A stretch of DNA of 64,000 nt, from the NCBI GenBank assembly GCA_025716855.1, contig JAIXMQ010000026.1, positions 186,001-250,000 of the forward strand, given 5' to 3'. Of the stretch, positions 47,001-59,601 are shown one piece after another. This DNA comes from Pilaira anomala. Taxonomy: Eukaryota; Mucoromycota; Mucoromycetes; Mucorales; Mucoraceae. Within the stretch, counting starts at the first letter, position 1, and the number at the start of each line of letters is the position of its first letter. A program made the translations under genes and the position numbers. The notes below the pieces were generated by a model. It worked only from the letters and a program-made list of their open reading frames with translations, had not been told where the DNA came from and did no database searches.

Positions 47001-47983
47001 AATGGAAGATCTAGGAGTATCATTGTGAAACATGGAAGAAGGACGAGTTGTATAATCACTATCAGCTGAAGAATAATAAGAATTTCTAGGCATTTCAACA
47101 AGTAATCTTTCAAAAGATTCCATTTCATATACTAACTGGTTAGCAAAATCAGATATTTGATTAATATCGTCTGTCTCTATCTCTTCTAATTGTTGTAACT
47201 CTTTTCCTTTTAATACGAGACGACTTAATGCGCTGAGTACAAGTTTACGTTGTCTTCCTAATTCTGGATAGTTTCTTAGTATTGGGCTTTCTTTATTTAC
47301 AATATTAGCTTCAGTTAAAACAGCTTTAATGGAGGTAACAACTTGAAACACAATCAGTTGAATATTTGGTTGTGGTTGATTACAGGCTTGAACCAAGCCA
47401 TGCACTCTTTCGTTTACTTGTTCTATTAATGAGATTGATTCATCTTCTTCTAATATAACACTGTTTCCAGATCTTCTTCTGTCTTCTCTAATTAATGCTC
47501 TTGCTAATTCTGCTTTATTCTGAATTAAAGAAATCTATTTAAATTAATTGAAATTTTATTTTTATATATAATTTCAATTATTACCTTTGTGTTATCGATC
47601 TCAAGTGACACAGACGAAGTGACATGGTGATTCATTTTCTGATGCCATAATTCTAATTCTTCAGTTGAATAATCATCTTCAAAGTCAGCACTATGTCGTT
47701 TTAATTCACCTATTCTACCTACATAGTTACTTGGAAACCAACCCCGAACTTCACCACATTGGCCGTCCCACCAACCAGAGTCGTCTCTATTAAAAACTTC
47801 TATAATTGATCCTTTTTTAAAAAAGAGACAAGTGACTGACTCATCAGCTGAAGATGAAGAAGGAAGGTAATCGTGAAGTGCTTGAACGAAATGAGAAGTT
47901 AAAGTCGTAGGTGCTATTGGTGTTAAAGGTGAAGTAGGCGGAGACATGGAAATCGTCGGTTGATTTATGATAGGTAGTGTCAT
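44026..47983 (-). CDS. Cdc25-type Ras guanine-nucleotide exchange factor with N-terminal SH3 domain
   Basis: Exons 47983-47585, 47519-45726, 45670-45538, 45460-45141, 45072-44563 and 44508-44026 close to 1212 residues. It would load GTP onto Ras and so feed the cAMP/PKA or MAPK pathways that govern growth and dimorphism. SH3 domain about 32-90 (ALHDYLPSSSSADE, GWWDGQCGEVRGWFPSNYV). A long Ser/acidic linker (130-730) follows. RasGEF_N comes next (about 740-860, FRIFTNPTDFVQLLITRF). The catalytic RasGEF domain is about 970-1190 (DIDPVELARQITLMENRLFCQI, ACLQLNNYNTLMAIRSAL, PFLGVYLTDMTFIDDGN). The SH3-linker-GEF order matches yeast Cdc25 and relatives. Confidence 0.93.
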
Positions 47984-49886
47984 ATTATTTTTAAAAATAA
48001 TACATCCAAACTGGGAATTATTCCTCTTCTTATTTCAAATACGCGTATTGATTGCGCACAAGTAAAATCAAAATGAGATAGAATAAAATGTTATATTTAT
48101 ATTTAAAAAAAAAAAAGAACTATTTAAAAAATAGAACAAAAAAAAAAAAAAAAAAAAAGAGAGAGAGAGAAAACCAGGTAAAAAGCAATATAATTTATTT
48201 ATATATCACTGGTGTTCCCATTTATTTTTACTAAAGCGGGCGTAATATTCTAAAAGCAGTCCACTCAACTAAAGTATCTATCAAAACCTGCTTAGTTTTT
48301 ATCAAAAAAGGACATGAAGAAGGGGGTAAAACTTACTTCAGAACAATATGGCCAGGAGAAAGAAAGATAATGAGCATCTACCCATCAATTATAATATAAA
48401 ATTTGTGGTACGATCTGTTGATAAAAGTTAAAAAGTATATCCAGAATTAATTTTGAATGAATGAAACATATAACAATGTAACCATAAGCTCATTGCTCAT
48501 AATTGAAATGGTTCATAACAAGTCATGCTTAAAATAGAGAGAGAGAGAGAGAGAGAATAATTTCATATAAAAGAACCAATACGATATAAATATTCATCTG
48601 GATCTAATGTGTGTGCCAACTTTAAATATCTTTTAGACCAAAAGTCCCTCATTAGAGTTTTTTTACATATAAGGGGAAAATAGTGGTGCAGTTATGCATA
48701 CGTTTATTTAAACTTTACCTTCAATGAGGTTTCTAAAAGCAACAGACACATTACCATAATAAGACTGTAACTTAAGAACCCATTTCAGTGCGTCATACTT
48801 TTTAAATGATAAAATATAGCCTTGAGGTTTTATAAGCTTATATTATATTTTTACCATTTGACTTGTTCCTATTTTTTTTTTCGAATCTAGGTTCTCAAGC
48901 AGAATTCTATTGTTCTTTTCAAGAATATAATCGTTACGGAGATGATCTAATCGAAATGCACAATGACTTTTAGACTATTTTTTCTTATAAACTCCTCTGT
49001 TACACCAAGTGTTAAATTAAATAATGAATTCTTACCTGTCACACCCACAATTCAAAGCTAATTATACTTTACAGACTTTCTTTTCATAATAAATATATCG
49101 ACAAAAGAAATATATTAAATTTACTCTTTTATAATATATAATTTTATACTATTTATTTCGGTATATTCTTGACAATGCTTATATTACTAAGCAAAATATA
49201 AACGTTACTTATTGAATTTAAGTCTTCTGTAGTACTAACAATTACTATAATTGAATCCAAGGGATATTTTTTTATACATGTGCTTTCTTCTACCTTTATT
49301 AGATGATCCGAATTCATTTTGATCTGTACATATAACTGAAGGCTAAAGTTATTGTTTTATTTATATGTCCTAATGACAGATATCTTTAATGGACAATGCT
49401 GAACGATATTTACACCTTTGCAAGCCTAGACCCAACAAAAAAATATTAGAAATGTCGGCCTTTTTTTTTTCTTTTTTTTTTATCGACCGAGTTCACCAGA
49501 ACTAGTATTGGTGATCACTAATTTTATTTGTTTGTTTTGACAAATTTAGGAGAGAAAGAGAAGAAGAAGGGGCTAAATGGTGAAAAACAATGGCGTAATA
49601 AAAATTTATTTTATAAAAATTAAAAAAATACCTATTTCTGCGTAGAGCTCTCATTATTCAAAAATACTTGCATGCATCCACTAGGATTGCGTTTATAGAA
49701 TAAAAACACCTAAAAATATGGCTTCTCCAGTTGCCACTTTTGTTCGTAACTATTGATTTAACAAAGGAGAAGGGGATCATATTTTTGTGTAACTTGTAAA
49801 AGACAAGCCTGTCAGGTTTTTTTTTTTTTCACTCCTAAGTATATCAATCGTACCAGTCAAAGAAAATCACTCCTTTTTATTTATTA
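47984..49886. other. Long intergenic region, no gene seen
   Basis: About 1.9 kb between two minus-strand genes (RasGEF downstream, chitin synthase upstream in map order). AT-rich, with (GA)n near 48535-48556 and A runs near 48100-48160. No open frame of note, no RNA gene recognised. The first few hundred bases should hold the RasGEF promoter. Confidence 0.6.
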
Positions 49887-52693
49887 TTATCCATTAAATA
49901 TACGTAAAATAAGATACAATGTGGATCCAACAAATCGAACTGCGGCTAAACCAGCAACGGACCATAAAATAAAGCCAAGATAAGCTGTACTTCTTACCTC
50001 AAGTGTTCCAATCCAATCAAACGCGGTAGTGTTTGTTATAACGACGACAAGTATAAGATTTGAAATGATCCAAGAAAGTACTAATCTTGTACGAAAAGCC
50101 CTATAATAATCCTGCTGTTTTGTATTTGCATCTCTATGTTGTTTTTCCGGTACTACTGGTTTAGCTAATTCAGCACAGGCCTCTTCATAAATTTCATTTA
50201 AATCCTTTTGTTCAGTTGGAAGCTCCACTTCTACGGTAGGTTCTCCACCATTATCGGGGTCCTCTTCTTTACGTTTCACAACACCCAAGTCCGTGGCCAC
50301 TGTATTATTTCCTTTTGTACCCCACGAGACATCGTGTGTATTACAGAATGCATATACATTTAGAACATTTGTATAACTCGGCGCTAAAAAAATATATTGC
50401 AAAAAACTTGTAAACATGTGCCAGGGATCTAAAAATAATAAACTAGAGACTAAATAGAGTGCATATGTAGAACAGATGGATATGATGATATTTCGGAACG
50501 TGGACTGCCCCAGCATTGTCATGATTTCATTATTACTGTTTTCCGCCACCGCTTGGATTCCCACAGTGGTAATATAGATCATGGCAAACATCATATAACA
50601 CATTAAAAATGCAAAGAATACCATACTGCCTGTATAAGCCACTTTTGAGCCTTGAGGTCGGTTGCCAAGTGCCATAACAAATTGAACAAACAGTAGTAAG
50701 ATGTAAATATAATTGAGTACCATGTGTATAATCTCAGCCGTTCTTGCTGGAAAAGGCTTTGGGTTCAAATTTTCCGCTGATAATGCCTTAGTCAAAATGA
50801 AAAAGATTAAATAAAAGTTGCCCTACAAAAAATACAATTAGCGTATTCTTCTACTAGCTGAAATTTATGACATTTTTATAATTACCAAGGCAAACCAGGC
50901 AAAAAGCGTATTGTAAGCAATGTATATATTTTCAATGAAAAAGAAACACTTTCGAATGAGCGAGTGATCAGTAGCCCACACTTTTTGCCAATGCCAAAGA
51001 GAGTAAACACCGGCAAAGAAAGATCCATTCAACCAACGTCTTCGTTGAGATATAAGCTCATCTACTTTATCAGGTACATCTGTTTCACCATAAGCACTTG
51101 ACACATAATGAAGTACCCAGCTCGCATTTTTTTTTGCTACCAGCTCATAACATAAAATTCTGTCTTCAGCAAGATACATATTAGCTGTAAAGATATCTTC
51201 GTTCCCACCATGTTGTGTTTCACCCAAAAAATACTTTTCTAACGGCCCTTTACCATTCGCGTCATTTTGAAGTGCTTGAAAACGATATGCAGAGAATGCA
51301 CCGGGTAAGACAGATATATATCCAAACACAGATTCCAGTGGCTTATCGAGAATATTTGACATTTTGTATTCAAAATTCTGTGCTGCAATTAGAGGGTTTA
51401 AAAGGGCAGACCCGAATGTACCTGTCAAAGCTCGAATTTCACCACAAGCGCCTGCAACATTTGAGTTGAGATCAAAAGATTTCCATAAATGGTATAAAGA
51501 CGTATTTCCTGGTCTTGTTCCTACATCAATCAAGATGCAAACATTTGGGTTGATTATAGGTCCAAAGGCTTGAAAGAACCATCGATGTGAATTGATCTTT
51601 TTTTGGTTCTTTTCCTTTAGACAAAATAGAATTTGGCATGGAACAATACCTTTATCTGCACCTTTAAATTTCATTTTAGGATCAACAGACAATTGAGTTG
51701 TATACTAATTTAAAAAAAAATGGTTTAATCATGTTTACCAGTTATTGATAAAATAGAAGTTCTACCTCATAAATGTGAGCCGCCACTGGTTTATCTCCCA
51801 CGATATTTTTAGCTACGCCATCTTGATATACACCTAAGGTAGCAAGCAAAGATAAAGTTCTTTCATTGATCTTGGATCTACCATCGGATACAATACAAAC
51901 CGTCACCTTCTTCCAACCTTCAGGTCCCCAAGTACGCGACCTATCCCTTCGACATAAATGAGAAATATTCTTCATGACACCATGCATTGTTCTTGCAAAC
52001 AAAACTTCATCTTCCTACACATAAAAAAACAGAAAACTAAGCCCAACATAGAATTTTGATGGAACTTTCTTTTTTTTTCTTACGTTGTACATTGTTAGAA
52101 CAATAAATAGTTCGGTTTCTCTTCCAATAAGCTGTTGGCGTAACGTGTAACCTTCCCTGACAAAATCTTTTGGGTCACACGTGGCAGCTGTGTATCGCAT
52201 ATGTGTAAACTCTTTTGAATCTTTCAGTGGTACACTTTGCATATATCGTGTAGGTACTGGACAATCAAGTACCAAATTACCTCGAGTCAATTTGACTCTT
52301 TTTACTTTTTTTTTTATATAAATGTTTTAAGTTATTTGTTTGCTCTTGGCATATTTAACTTAAAAACTTACTGGTTCGGTAACGGCGTGGTTGTCGTTTT
52401 GGGGCTCCAGTAAAATAAACGGGTTCAATGCTATCACTTGATACCATTGGTGTTGTATTACTGGAAGTAGGATATGGCATTGGCATAAGTCTTGTATTAC
52501 TATTAACAAAAGGTTGGTTATCATAAACTGGCATGATTGGAGGTTCATGCGTTTCAACCGAATATGAATTATTAGTGGGGTATACATCTAAAAAAGGTGA
52601 TTGAATTGACGGTACTCTTTCAATGAATCGTGTTTCATTCAAGGCATATTTATCCTCTTCTGAATTAGAAGAAGGACGACGAGGTGGAAGCAT
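49887..52693 (-). CDS. Chitin synthase, division 1 (class I-III type)
   Basis: Exons 52693-52372, 52304-52084, 52014-51766, 51704-50886 and 50822-49887 give 848 residues. The enzyme polymerises GlcNAc from UDP-GlcNAc at the plasma membrane. Order: Pro/Ser-rich cytosolic start; [71 protein letters not shown]; and [12 protein letters not shown], then [13 protein letters not shown] (the product-threading QxxRW motif). Membrane helices and SWGTKG follow, with two more helices near the C-terminus. There is no myosin head and the layout matches the short division-1 enzymes; the exact class I-III cannot be fixed by eye. Mucoromycotan genomes carry many such copies. Confidence 0.94.
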
Positions 52694-52962
52694 TATTTTC
52701 AGGAAAAATGAAAAAAAGTAAAAGAGATGTAAGGATTATAAAATTATTTTAGACTGTTTTTATCATTATTTTTCCCTTGGCATTATTGTAGGAGAGGAAC
52801 AAATTAATCTGAGACATGATCAATTAAGAAAAAACGATTGTATTTTATTTAAAATAAAAACCCGAATTTTATGTCAAAATCAGTTTTTTACTTGCTATGT
52901 TTCAAATTCTATTGTAGTATGTACTAGTAATAAATCAAAAAAAAAAAAGGTATAAATAGTAA

Positions 52963-54497
52963 TTATGCGGTTTTATCGTGAGATGCATGACCTTGAAGTT
53001 GGTCAATTGTAGCATCAATAGAAGCAGGGTCCATCATCTTGCCTTGGTCTTCTCTAATATCAAAAGCTCTAAACATGGCAACAATGAATTCTGTAAGAGG
53101 TTTTGCCATCCATCGAGTAGGTTGAAGGTTATGTTCAAACCAACCAATATGACCACCATAGTTAGTAGTAGCAAGGACAACATTAGGGTTATTCTTAATT
53201 TCATCATAGGGAATACAAATACCGTGTGCAATAGGATCATCTAATGCATTTAAACATAATAAAGGAATCTTTACAAATTCAATGAATCTGCATGAACTTG
53301 CATCACGGTAATAATTATTCACTGTAGTGAAATCAAACATTTTTCTAGTACATGCATTATCGAATTCACGCATTGTCTTTGTAGACATGATTTCCTCAGG
53401 ATTAATTTTACCACCCTTAGCCAATGTATCTAAATGTCTAATCATACGTTGAATACGAAAATGTCATATCTGATATGTATAATTCAACTTACTTTCCAAA
53501 GGCCTTTTTCAAGTTGTTTGCCATTGTTACAGAGTAAATATTTCTACCAATAAATGATTCGTCTAAACGATCCATTGAACTTCTAAAATCAAATGGATTT
53601 GCAACAGAAATTGCTGCTTTAAATGGAGTTTTATCTCCTTCCTCACCAAGATACTATATAAATATATTTAGTTTTCTTTCCCCCCCCCCCTTTTTTTTAT
53701 ATATATATAATTGAATAAATTTACCTTGACCAAAACATTCGAACCCAATGAAAATCCAATACCGATTAAAGGTGTACCAGGAGGAAGTTTATTTTGAATA
53801 TGTTTAAGAGCGACGCGAAGATCATCTGTATACCCACCACTATAAATATGAGGAGTCAAGATATCAGTATTTGCACAACCACGACTATTCATAACAACAG
53901 CGCGATAATTGAAAGGAGGATAAGTAACCTATAACAAAAAAAAAAAGAAGACTGTCAATTGCTATATTTAAAAAAAAAATAGGAACTTGTGTTTACGTAC
54001 CAATTCTAATAAGCAGCGAATATATGACTCGTCACTACCACCTGTAAGACCATGTAAAACAACTAAAGTAGGTGTTTTGTCATTCTCTAAACCTTCTTTT
54101 GTAGGTGTCCAATCTAAAGAAAAGATACCACCATCAGGCGTATCTACAAGCTCTCTTAAAAAAATATAAATATATATTTAGTTTCTTTGAAAACAAGTGA
54201 ATATCTTTTTTTTTTTCTGTTTTACCTTTCATAAATGACTTCATGAACAGTTGGACTATAGTTGTGATAAGCAGCATACCCAGTTTGTAAATGACCATTG
54301 AATAACCAAGTAGTTGGGTTATAAACTGCTTTGGGGCCTACAAGGGAAGGACAAGTTTCGGCAACGTAATCAGTTAAAGAAACTACACGATTACCGTCAT
54401 TCTTCAATTGGATCTTAACGGGATCACTGTTGTGAAAAAGTTTAACTTGAGTCATTAGTCTAGAAAGTATTGTAGTTGTTGATCGTCGAAAACTCAT
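52963..54497 (-). CDS. Alpha/beta hydrolase of the YheT/EHT1-EEB1/ABHD1-3 family
   Basis: Exons 54497-54226, 54154-54001, 53928-53725, 53653-53493 and 53437-52963 give 421 residues. Seen: N-terminal NPTTWLFNGHLQTGYAAY, the oxyanion region VVLHGLTGGSDESYIR, MNSRGCANT, nucleophile elbow GIGFSLGSNVLVKYLG (Ser about 202), then LNALDDPI (acid residue) and YGGHIGWFE (His). In yeast the family makes and splits medium-chain fatty-acid ethyl esters; others act as phospholipases or monoacylglycerol lipases. The first 30 residues (RRSTTTILSRLM) are basic and may guide it to mitochondria or the ER. The substrate here cannot be told. The plus-strand transposon starts 500 bp upstream. Confidence 0.87.
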
Positions 54498-54999
54498 TTT
54501 TTTATTTTTTTTTATACTTGTCCCTTATCGTAATCCGTAAATATTCACGGAACTTCAAAATACCCGTCCTTGTCCAATGGTTGAATTCGTGCTTATCTAA
54601 ACAAGTTTACAAGTGTTCCTAAAATTGGGCTCAAACTAATAGTAGAAACTTCTTTAAGAGCACGCTAGCATTACATATAGTTATTCCGATTATCGCATAG
54701 ACACGTTGATGGAAAACAAATTCTAATAACATGTGAAAGTCAACAAACTACGAATACCCCATTTTTTGAGTGTCTCTTCTATAGCATCTTTTATTGTTTT
54801 CCAGTTTATTTAATTACAAAAGGGCATAGTAACTCTGAGAAATAAGCTGGGTCAGTATGATAAACACATTGCATACATTCTGATATGTCTCGGGACATCT
54901 ATAACGTTCCTTTTTCTTCGGCTTTTTTATTTGTTTATATACATAATAAAAAATCAAGCGATTATACTTTTATTTACATTTTGTTTGTATTTATGTTAT
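54498..54999. other. Spacer between hydrolase start and transposon
   Basis: Promoter side of the hydrolase gene; AT-rich, no coding frame. It ends at the AT (54998-54999) that precedes the left transposon terminus. Confidence 0.55.
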
Positions 55000-55018
55000 C
55001 ACACCCAAGGATTTTTTT
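55000..55018 (+). repeat. Left terminal inverted repeat of the transposon
   Basis: CACACCCAAGGATTTTTTT, identical to the inverted right end. The three outer bases TAT also match the inverted right flank, so the exact outer border may shift by up to three bases. Confidence 0.88.
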
Positions 55019-55080
55019 TTAATTTCAGCAACCGTTTTTAAAACTACCTATTTCCTTCCTTCTTTGGAAATTTATGTTTC

Positions 55081-55133
55081 GTGGGGGGTGCCTCTTGGGG
55101 TCGGGGTGGGGGGTGCCACTTTGGGGGTGGGGA
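55081..55133 (+). repeat. G-rich subterminal block with direct repeat (possible G-quadruplex)
   Basis: GTGGGGGGTGCC occurs at 55081-55092 and again at 55106-55117, followed by GGGGG and GGGG runs: at least six runs of four or more G within about 50 bp. This is by far the most G-rich sequence in an AT-rich window and could fold as a G-quadruplex on this strand. Confidence 0.7.
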
Positions 55134-55961
55134 TTTCAGTTTTTATAATAATTGGGGGTCTGAAAATATTTGTTATTTGAAAAAAAAAATACAATTTTTA
55201 TTGGCTTTAATAATTTGATAATAATATTACTAAACCATAGCGTAATGCTACAGTTTAATGCTGCGGCAGATACGCTTCATATGGGATATACCAGAATAGT
55301 GTGTAAGTTTGCAAACGATAGAGGAGCAAGCAATCCTAACGATGATAGCCTTGATTCTTAGTGAAATCAGGTAAGAAAGAGTCTGTATAAACATAAAGAT
55401 GCCTTAGTTATTGCGTATTTCTTTAAAAGACACATTTTAAATGTACACTTACGTATCAATACTTATGACAAGTATATTAGTAGAATTCCTAATTCAAAGG
55501 GAAGATATAGTTAATCCAATTTTATGTAATTTCTTTTATCGAATACATACCCGGACCATCCTTAAAAGAAGATGAAGAGAAACCTATTAAAAGAGAGTTA
55601 ATTTAGTAAAAATTGTGATAAAAAGTTACATTTAATAAAATAGTAATAGTTACCAATATCTGTTGCTACAGCAATATAATAAAACTTTTGATAACTAATA
55701 GACATTCATAGGTTAGAGCACATACATACAAGACATTTTATTTATAGTTATTACATACCTTTTTTTTTTTGAAAAGAAAAGGAAGAAAGAAAAAAAAAAG
55801 CGAAGGAGATAATTTGGTTTATGAAACCTAAATAATAAAAGACCCGAACGGTAATAATTTGACGGAAATTTTTATTTAAAAAGATAATTTTCTTTGAAAT
55901 ATCTCTTTTCATTTACTTCTGATACAATAACACTTACTATAATAATCAAACCAGTTAAATT

Positions 55962-56404
55962 ATGAGTGTAAATAATACGTACATGAACTTAAGACCCAGT
56001 AATATTACTGAGGCTTTCACTTGTCAATGGTGTCAAGGACGAAGACGTCAAAAAAGCAGAAACTTCAATGCTCACAAACGCCATGTTCGAGGTTGTCATC
56101 CTGTACAAGTGCAATCGCAGGAGTTCCAGCGTTTGCTCTCTTGGAATAGACAAAGGTAGTAGATATAAACTAAGACGCAAAAATATATCTACAAACATTA
56201 ACTTAACATTTATAGACGTAACCAATCATCACATATGGATAATCATGATGTGTCAATGGGATATTCTCCTACTGCATCTCCAGCTTCTTCTGTTGCTGCA
56301 GTTGTTCCTGTTGAACAATTACAGATACACCAGTATAACCCTGACACTACAAGTGACACTGAAGAAGAAAGTATGCAAGCTCACCACCAAGACGGAGAAA
56401 TGTA

Positions 56405-56472
<68 letters not shown>

Positions 56473-59320
56473 ACAAGTTTTTATATACATGATTAGGTCC
56501 GATGTAGATACATACAGCTCAAGCGAAGAAGAAGAAGATAATGACGAGTCTGAAAATTCTAATGTGGATATTGATGAAGCATTCTTTTTAAATACGATTT
56601 TCCCCTTTTCACACCAGCAATCGCAGAATAATATCAATCATTTGAATTATTCAACAAGTCGCATGGAGCAAGTTGATCATATTCCGGATTTGCCTAATCC
56701 TTTCGAGTCCCCATTAGAAGGAGCAATCCATGCTTATTGTTACGGAGATGAAGAACTGTGTTCTGAAAAAGAAATAAAAAAGTTGCATTGTCTGTTGGAA
56801 ATTGTATTGAAATTACAAAGAAACTCTGCAATCCCTTTGGAACTGCCTGCTCCCGACAGAATTTTTAACTTGCAGCAGCGAATCAAGTCCAAAGTACCAG
56901 TATTCAATCCTGTAGAACGCACTGCCGTAAATAAAGATGGAAAAACACATTCATTTTTTATGAACCCGCCATCTGAATACTTGAAACATATGATTGCTAC
57001 CCCCAACATGGTGAATGAAATGTCTGCCCTTCCAGATTTCACACAAAACCGAAAACTAGATTTAAACCACGGTGAAAAATGGAGACATCACCCTAGTTTC
57101 CAAACACCAATGTTAACAAAAGGTGATAAAGATTTTTGGGTTGGTGACTTGGTAAAAGATACGCATGGTAGCTACTGGCTGATCAATAAGTTTTTGAGTA
57201 AAGGAGAAGAGCGTACTTCTGAAAACGAGATCAAAAAGATTGTTTTCGCTGAATGTTTTCCTGTTTTCAGTAGTGAAGTATCAGGTATTGATGGTATGCC
57301 TTTTTTAACTGGATTGAGCACCAATTTTGCTGTGGTTCCTGTGAAATACTTGGTACCATTACTCAATCTTGTGTCTAGTATTAAAAAAGAACTCAACTTC
57401 CAGGGAAATGGCTGTACTGTAGGATACGATAATAACGGTGGGTTCGTTTTTTTACATGCTGGTCTCGACAGTGATATTTCTCGTCTTTGGTCTGGTTACA
57501 ACCAGTATAAACGTATCATACCAGGTTCATCTGAAAATGATCAAAAGTTTAAAAAGGTTGTTATCTCACCTATTGTTATTTGGTCTGACGATACTTCTGG
57601 TAACAAATCAAAACAATACAATGTTTTCGATAGTTATCTCATGTATTTAGCTGCCATGCCTTTGGAAAAAAGAACTCGTCGTGAAAATGCAATGTTCCTT
57701 TGTACTTCAGATAAAAATCTGCAAGCTGTGAATATGTTGGGACCAATTGTCGAAGACTTGAAGCAACTGGAAGAAGGCATAGAAGTATATTCATATGATC
57801 ATAATGATTATGTTCTGCTCGTCGCCCCTCTGCTTATGTTGATGGCTGATAATCCAAGGCACTCTCAACTGGCCATGCATAAGGGGACCAGTTCGAAAGC
57901 ACCATGTCGTAAATGCTTACGTCTAAAGCCTCGCACCCTTGCTAATTTGGAAATGTATGTGGATCCTCTTACTGAACATAGACATGTTTTACATGACTAT
58001 CGACGAAGAGATCTGACACAATTACATGAAGTAATTCGGTGTAATTCAACTGATGTACCGAGGTATAAGATGATATCAGACAAGTACAGCTTTTTGGTTA
58101 ACGGGAGTGAGAAGTTTTTAGCACTTCGAGCTTTTGATCCTACACAAGACTGCCCTGTGGATATTTTACATTCTGTTCCTCTCGGCGTCATTAAGTATTT
58201 GGTTGACTATTTGATGAAAAAGGTCCTGACTGCCCCTGAAAGAGATCATCTTGGTAATATTCTTCTTAGTTGCAAAAATAAAGATGCATATTCCAGAAAT
58301 TTTAGAAAGAATCTGAGACATTGTGGCTCTTTTCTCGGTAGAGATTACAAGCAGTTGATACAAGTAATTCCTACAGTTCTTGGAATGGTATTTCCTGATC
58401 CAAATAATACTATTCGATTTATTTCGCAAGCCTTGAATTACCTTGGTCAGTTATGCTCGTTGATATATCTTCGTGGTGTTGGAGAAAAGTATGACATGTA
58501 TATGCAATCGTTACGAAGTGCTTTACTAAACTTTACCGATGCCTTATTTAAACTTGATACTCATCTTAAAGATCATGACCCTAGCGCACCGGTATTTTCT
58601 TTAAAGCCGAAGCTGCATATACTTCATCATTTAGTAGAGGATATCGAACGGTTTGGCCTTGCGCTTCAATATGAAACAGAAAGCCCTGAACAGTTCAACA
58701 AATTCATCAGAGAACATCTTTTTATGACAAATAGACAGTACACATCTCGGGATGTTGCAGCTCGATTTGGCAAACAATTCATCTGTCGCCAGCTGTTCAA
58801 TGGACTATCATTTGTATATACCAAAAGATGGAAACGAAGCAATGTTTGGTATGAAGAAGTTTATCGCAGTGAGACTGGTTATGCTATCAAAGCAATCCAG
58901 AATGAAACTCCTGATTTCAAGGAGCTTTTCTTTGGTGCTCGCAAGAATATAACTGATAGTTATTATATTAACAGAACAAAAATTGTTGGTGGATTGACTG
59001 GTCTGTTCGATACAGAGAGCGGTATGGTTCTGGGCCAAATTTTAGAAGAACAAGACGGGTCTTTCGTATTACAGCGATATATGCTATTGACGTGTGATTT
59101 AAGTATTTCTTCCTGTTTTCCTGGCGTGAAAACTGATCTTCGTGGTAACCTGTACATCAGACCCAATGGCATTATTCCTTCAATTGAATCAATTGAATGT
59201 AAGGAGGTATTGGACTTTGGATTCATTATAAATGAGCGAGAAGGCATCCGACTTGTCAACATTTCAAAGTTTGGTACATACTGGGCGTTCATATCTCATT
59301 ACCAAAGCTTAAATGCATAA
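55962..59320 (+). CDS. Transposase with N-terminal zinc finger (Plavaka/CACTA-like fungal family)
   Basis: Exons 55962-56155, 56216-56401 and 56497-59320 give 1067 residues, frame open throughout. Residues about 20-46 form a C2H2-like finger (CQWCQGRRRQKSRNFNAHKR then H). A Ser/acidic linker follows to about 200. The core has VIWSDDTSGNKSK with paired Asp (about 488-500), MFLCTSDKN, NPRHSQLAMHKG..CRKC, CPVDILHSVPLGVIKYL and LKPKLHILHHLVEDIERFG (about 829), then ETESPEQFNKFIREH and SRDVAARFGK. These blocks match, in order, a large fungal transposase family whose usual forms are DDTSGN.SK, PCR.C, KPK.H.L.H and APSRDIA. Intron 2 contains 62 consecutive T. No stop or frameshift seen, so the protein may be functional. 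Confidence 0.82.
56407..56468 (+). repeat. Poly-T tract, 62 nt, in transposase intron 2
   Basis: Directly follows the donor GTAAG. It is the longest homopolymer in the window and makes up two thirds of the 95-nt intron. Confidence 0.9.
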
Positions 59321-59407
59321 AAAAATAAAGCAAGCAAAGACAAAAAAAAAAAGTGAAAATTTTCTAAGTGTTTTGGGGGGGTTCCATTTTCTACAGTCTC
59401 TTCAGAT

Positions 59408-59600
59408 AATTGGCTAAAACTTTGTGTAAAAAAAAAACATTTGGGGGTTTTACTCTGAGCATACAATTGGCTTAAACTTTGTATTTTGAAAATATGTCCC
59501 CCCAGAAGTAAAAAAAAAACCATCTAAAATTCGCCGAAACTTTATTCCGAGGATTTAAGCCAATAAAACACTTTTTCTACCTAATAATTGCCTAAAAAGA
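59408..59600 (-). repeat. Right subterminal repeats of the transposon
   Basis: Related units occur at about 59408 (AATTGGCTAAAACTTTGTGT), 59465 (AATTGGCTTAAACTTTGTAT), 59529 (AATTCGCCGAAACTTTATT) and 59585 (AATTGCCTAAAAAG), spaced about 55-65 bp apart. Such arrays near the ends of CACTA-type elements are transposase binding sites. Confidence 0.65.
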
Positions 59601-59601
59601 G

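Noticed and set aside
56068..56496. 142-codon plus-strand frame with poly-Phe
   Set aside because: It reads through the transposase second exon and the 62-T intron in the wrong frame.
59299..59523. 74-codon minus-strand frame past the transposase stop
   Set aside because: Formed by the subterminal repeats and oligo-A runs of the transposon; no protein features.
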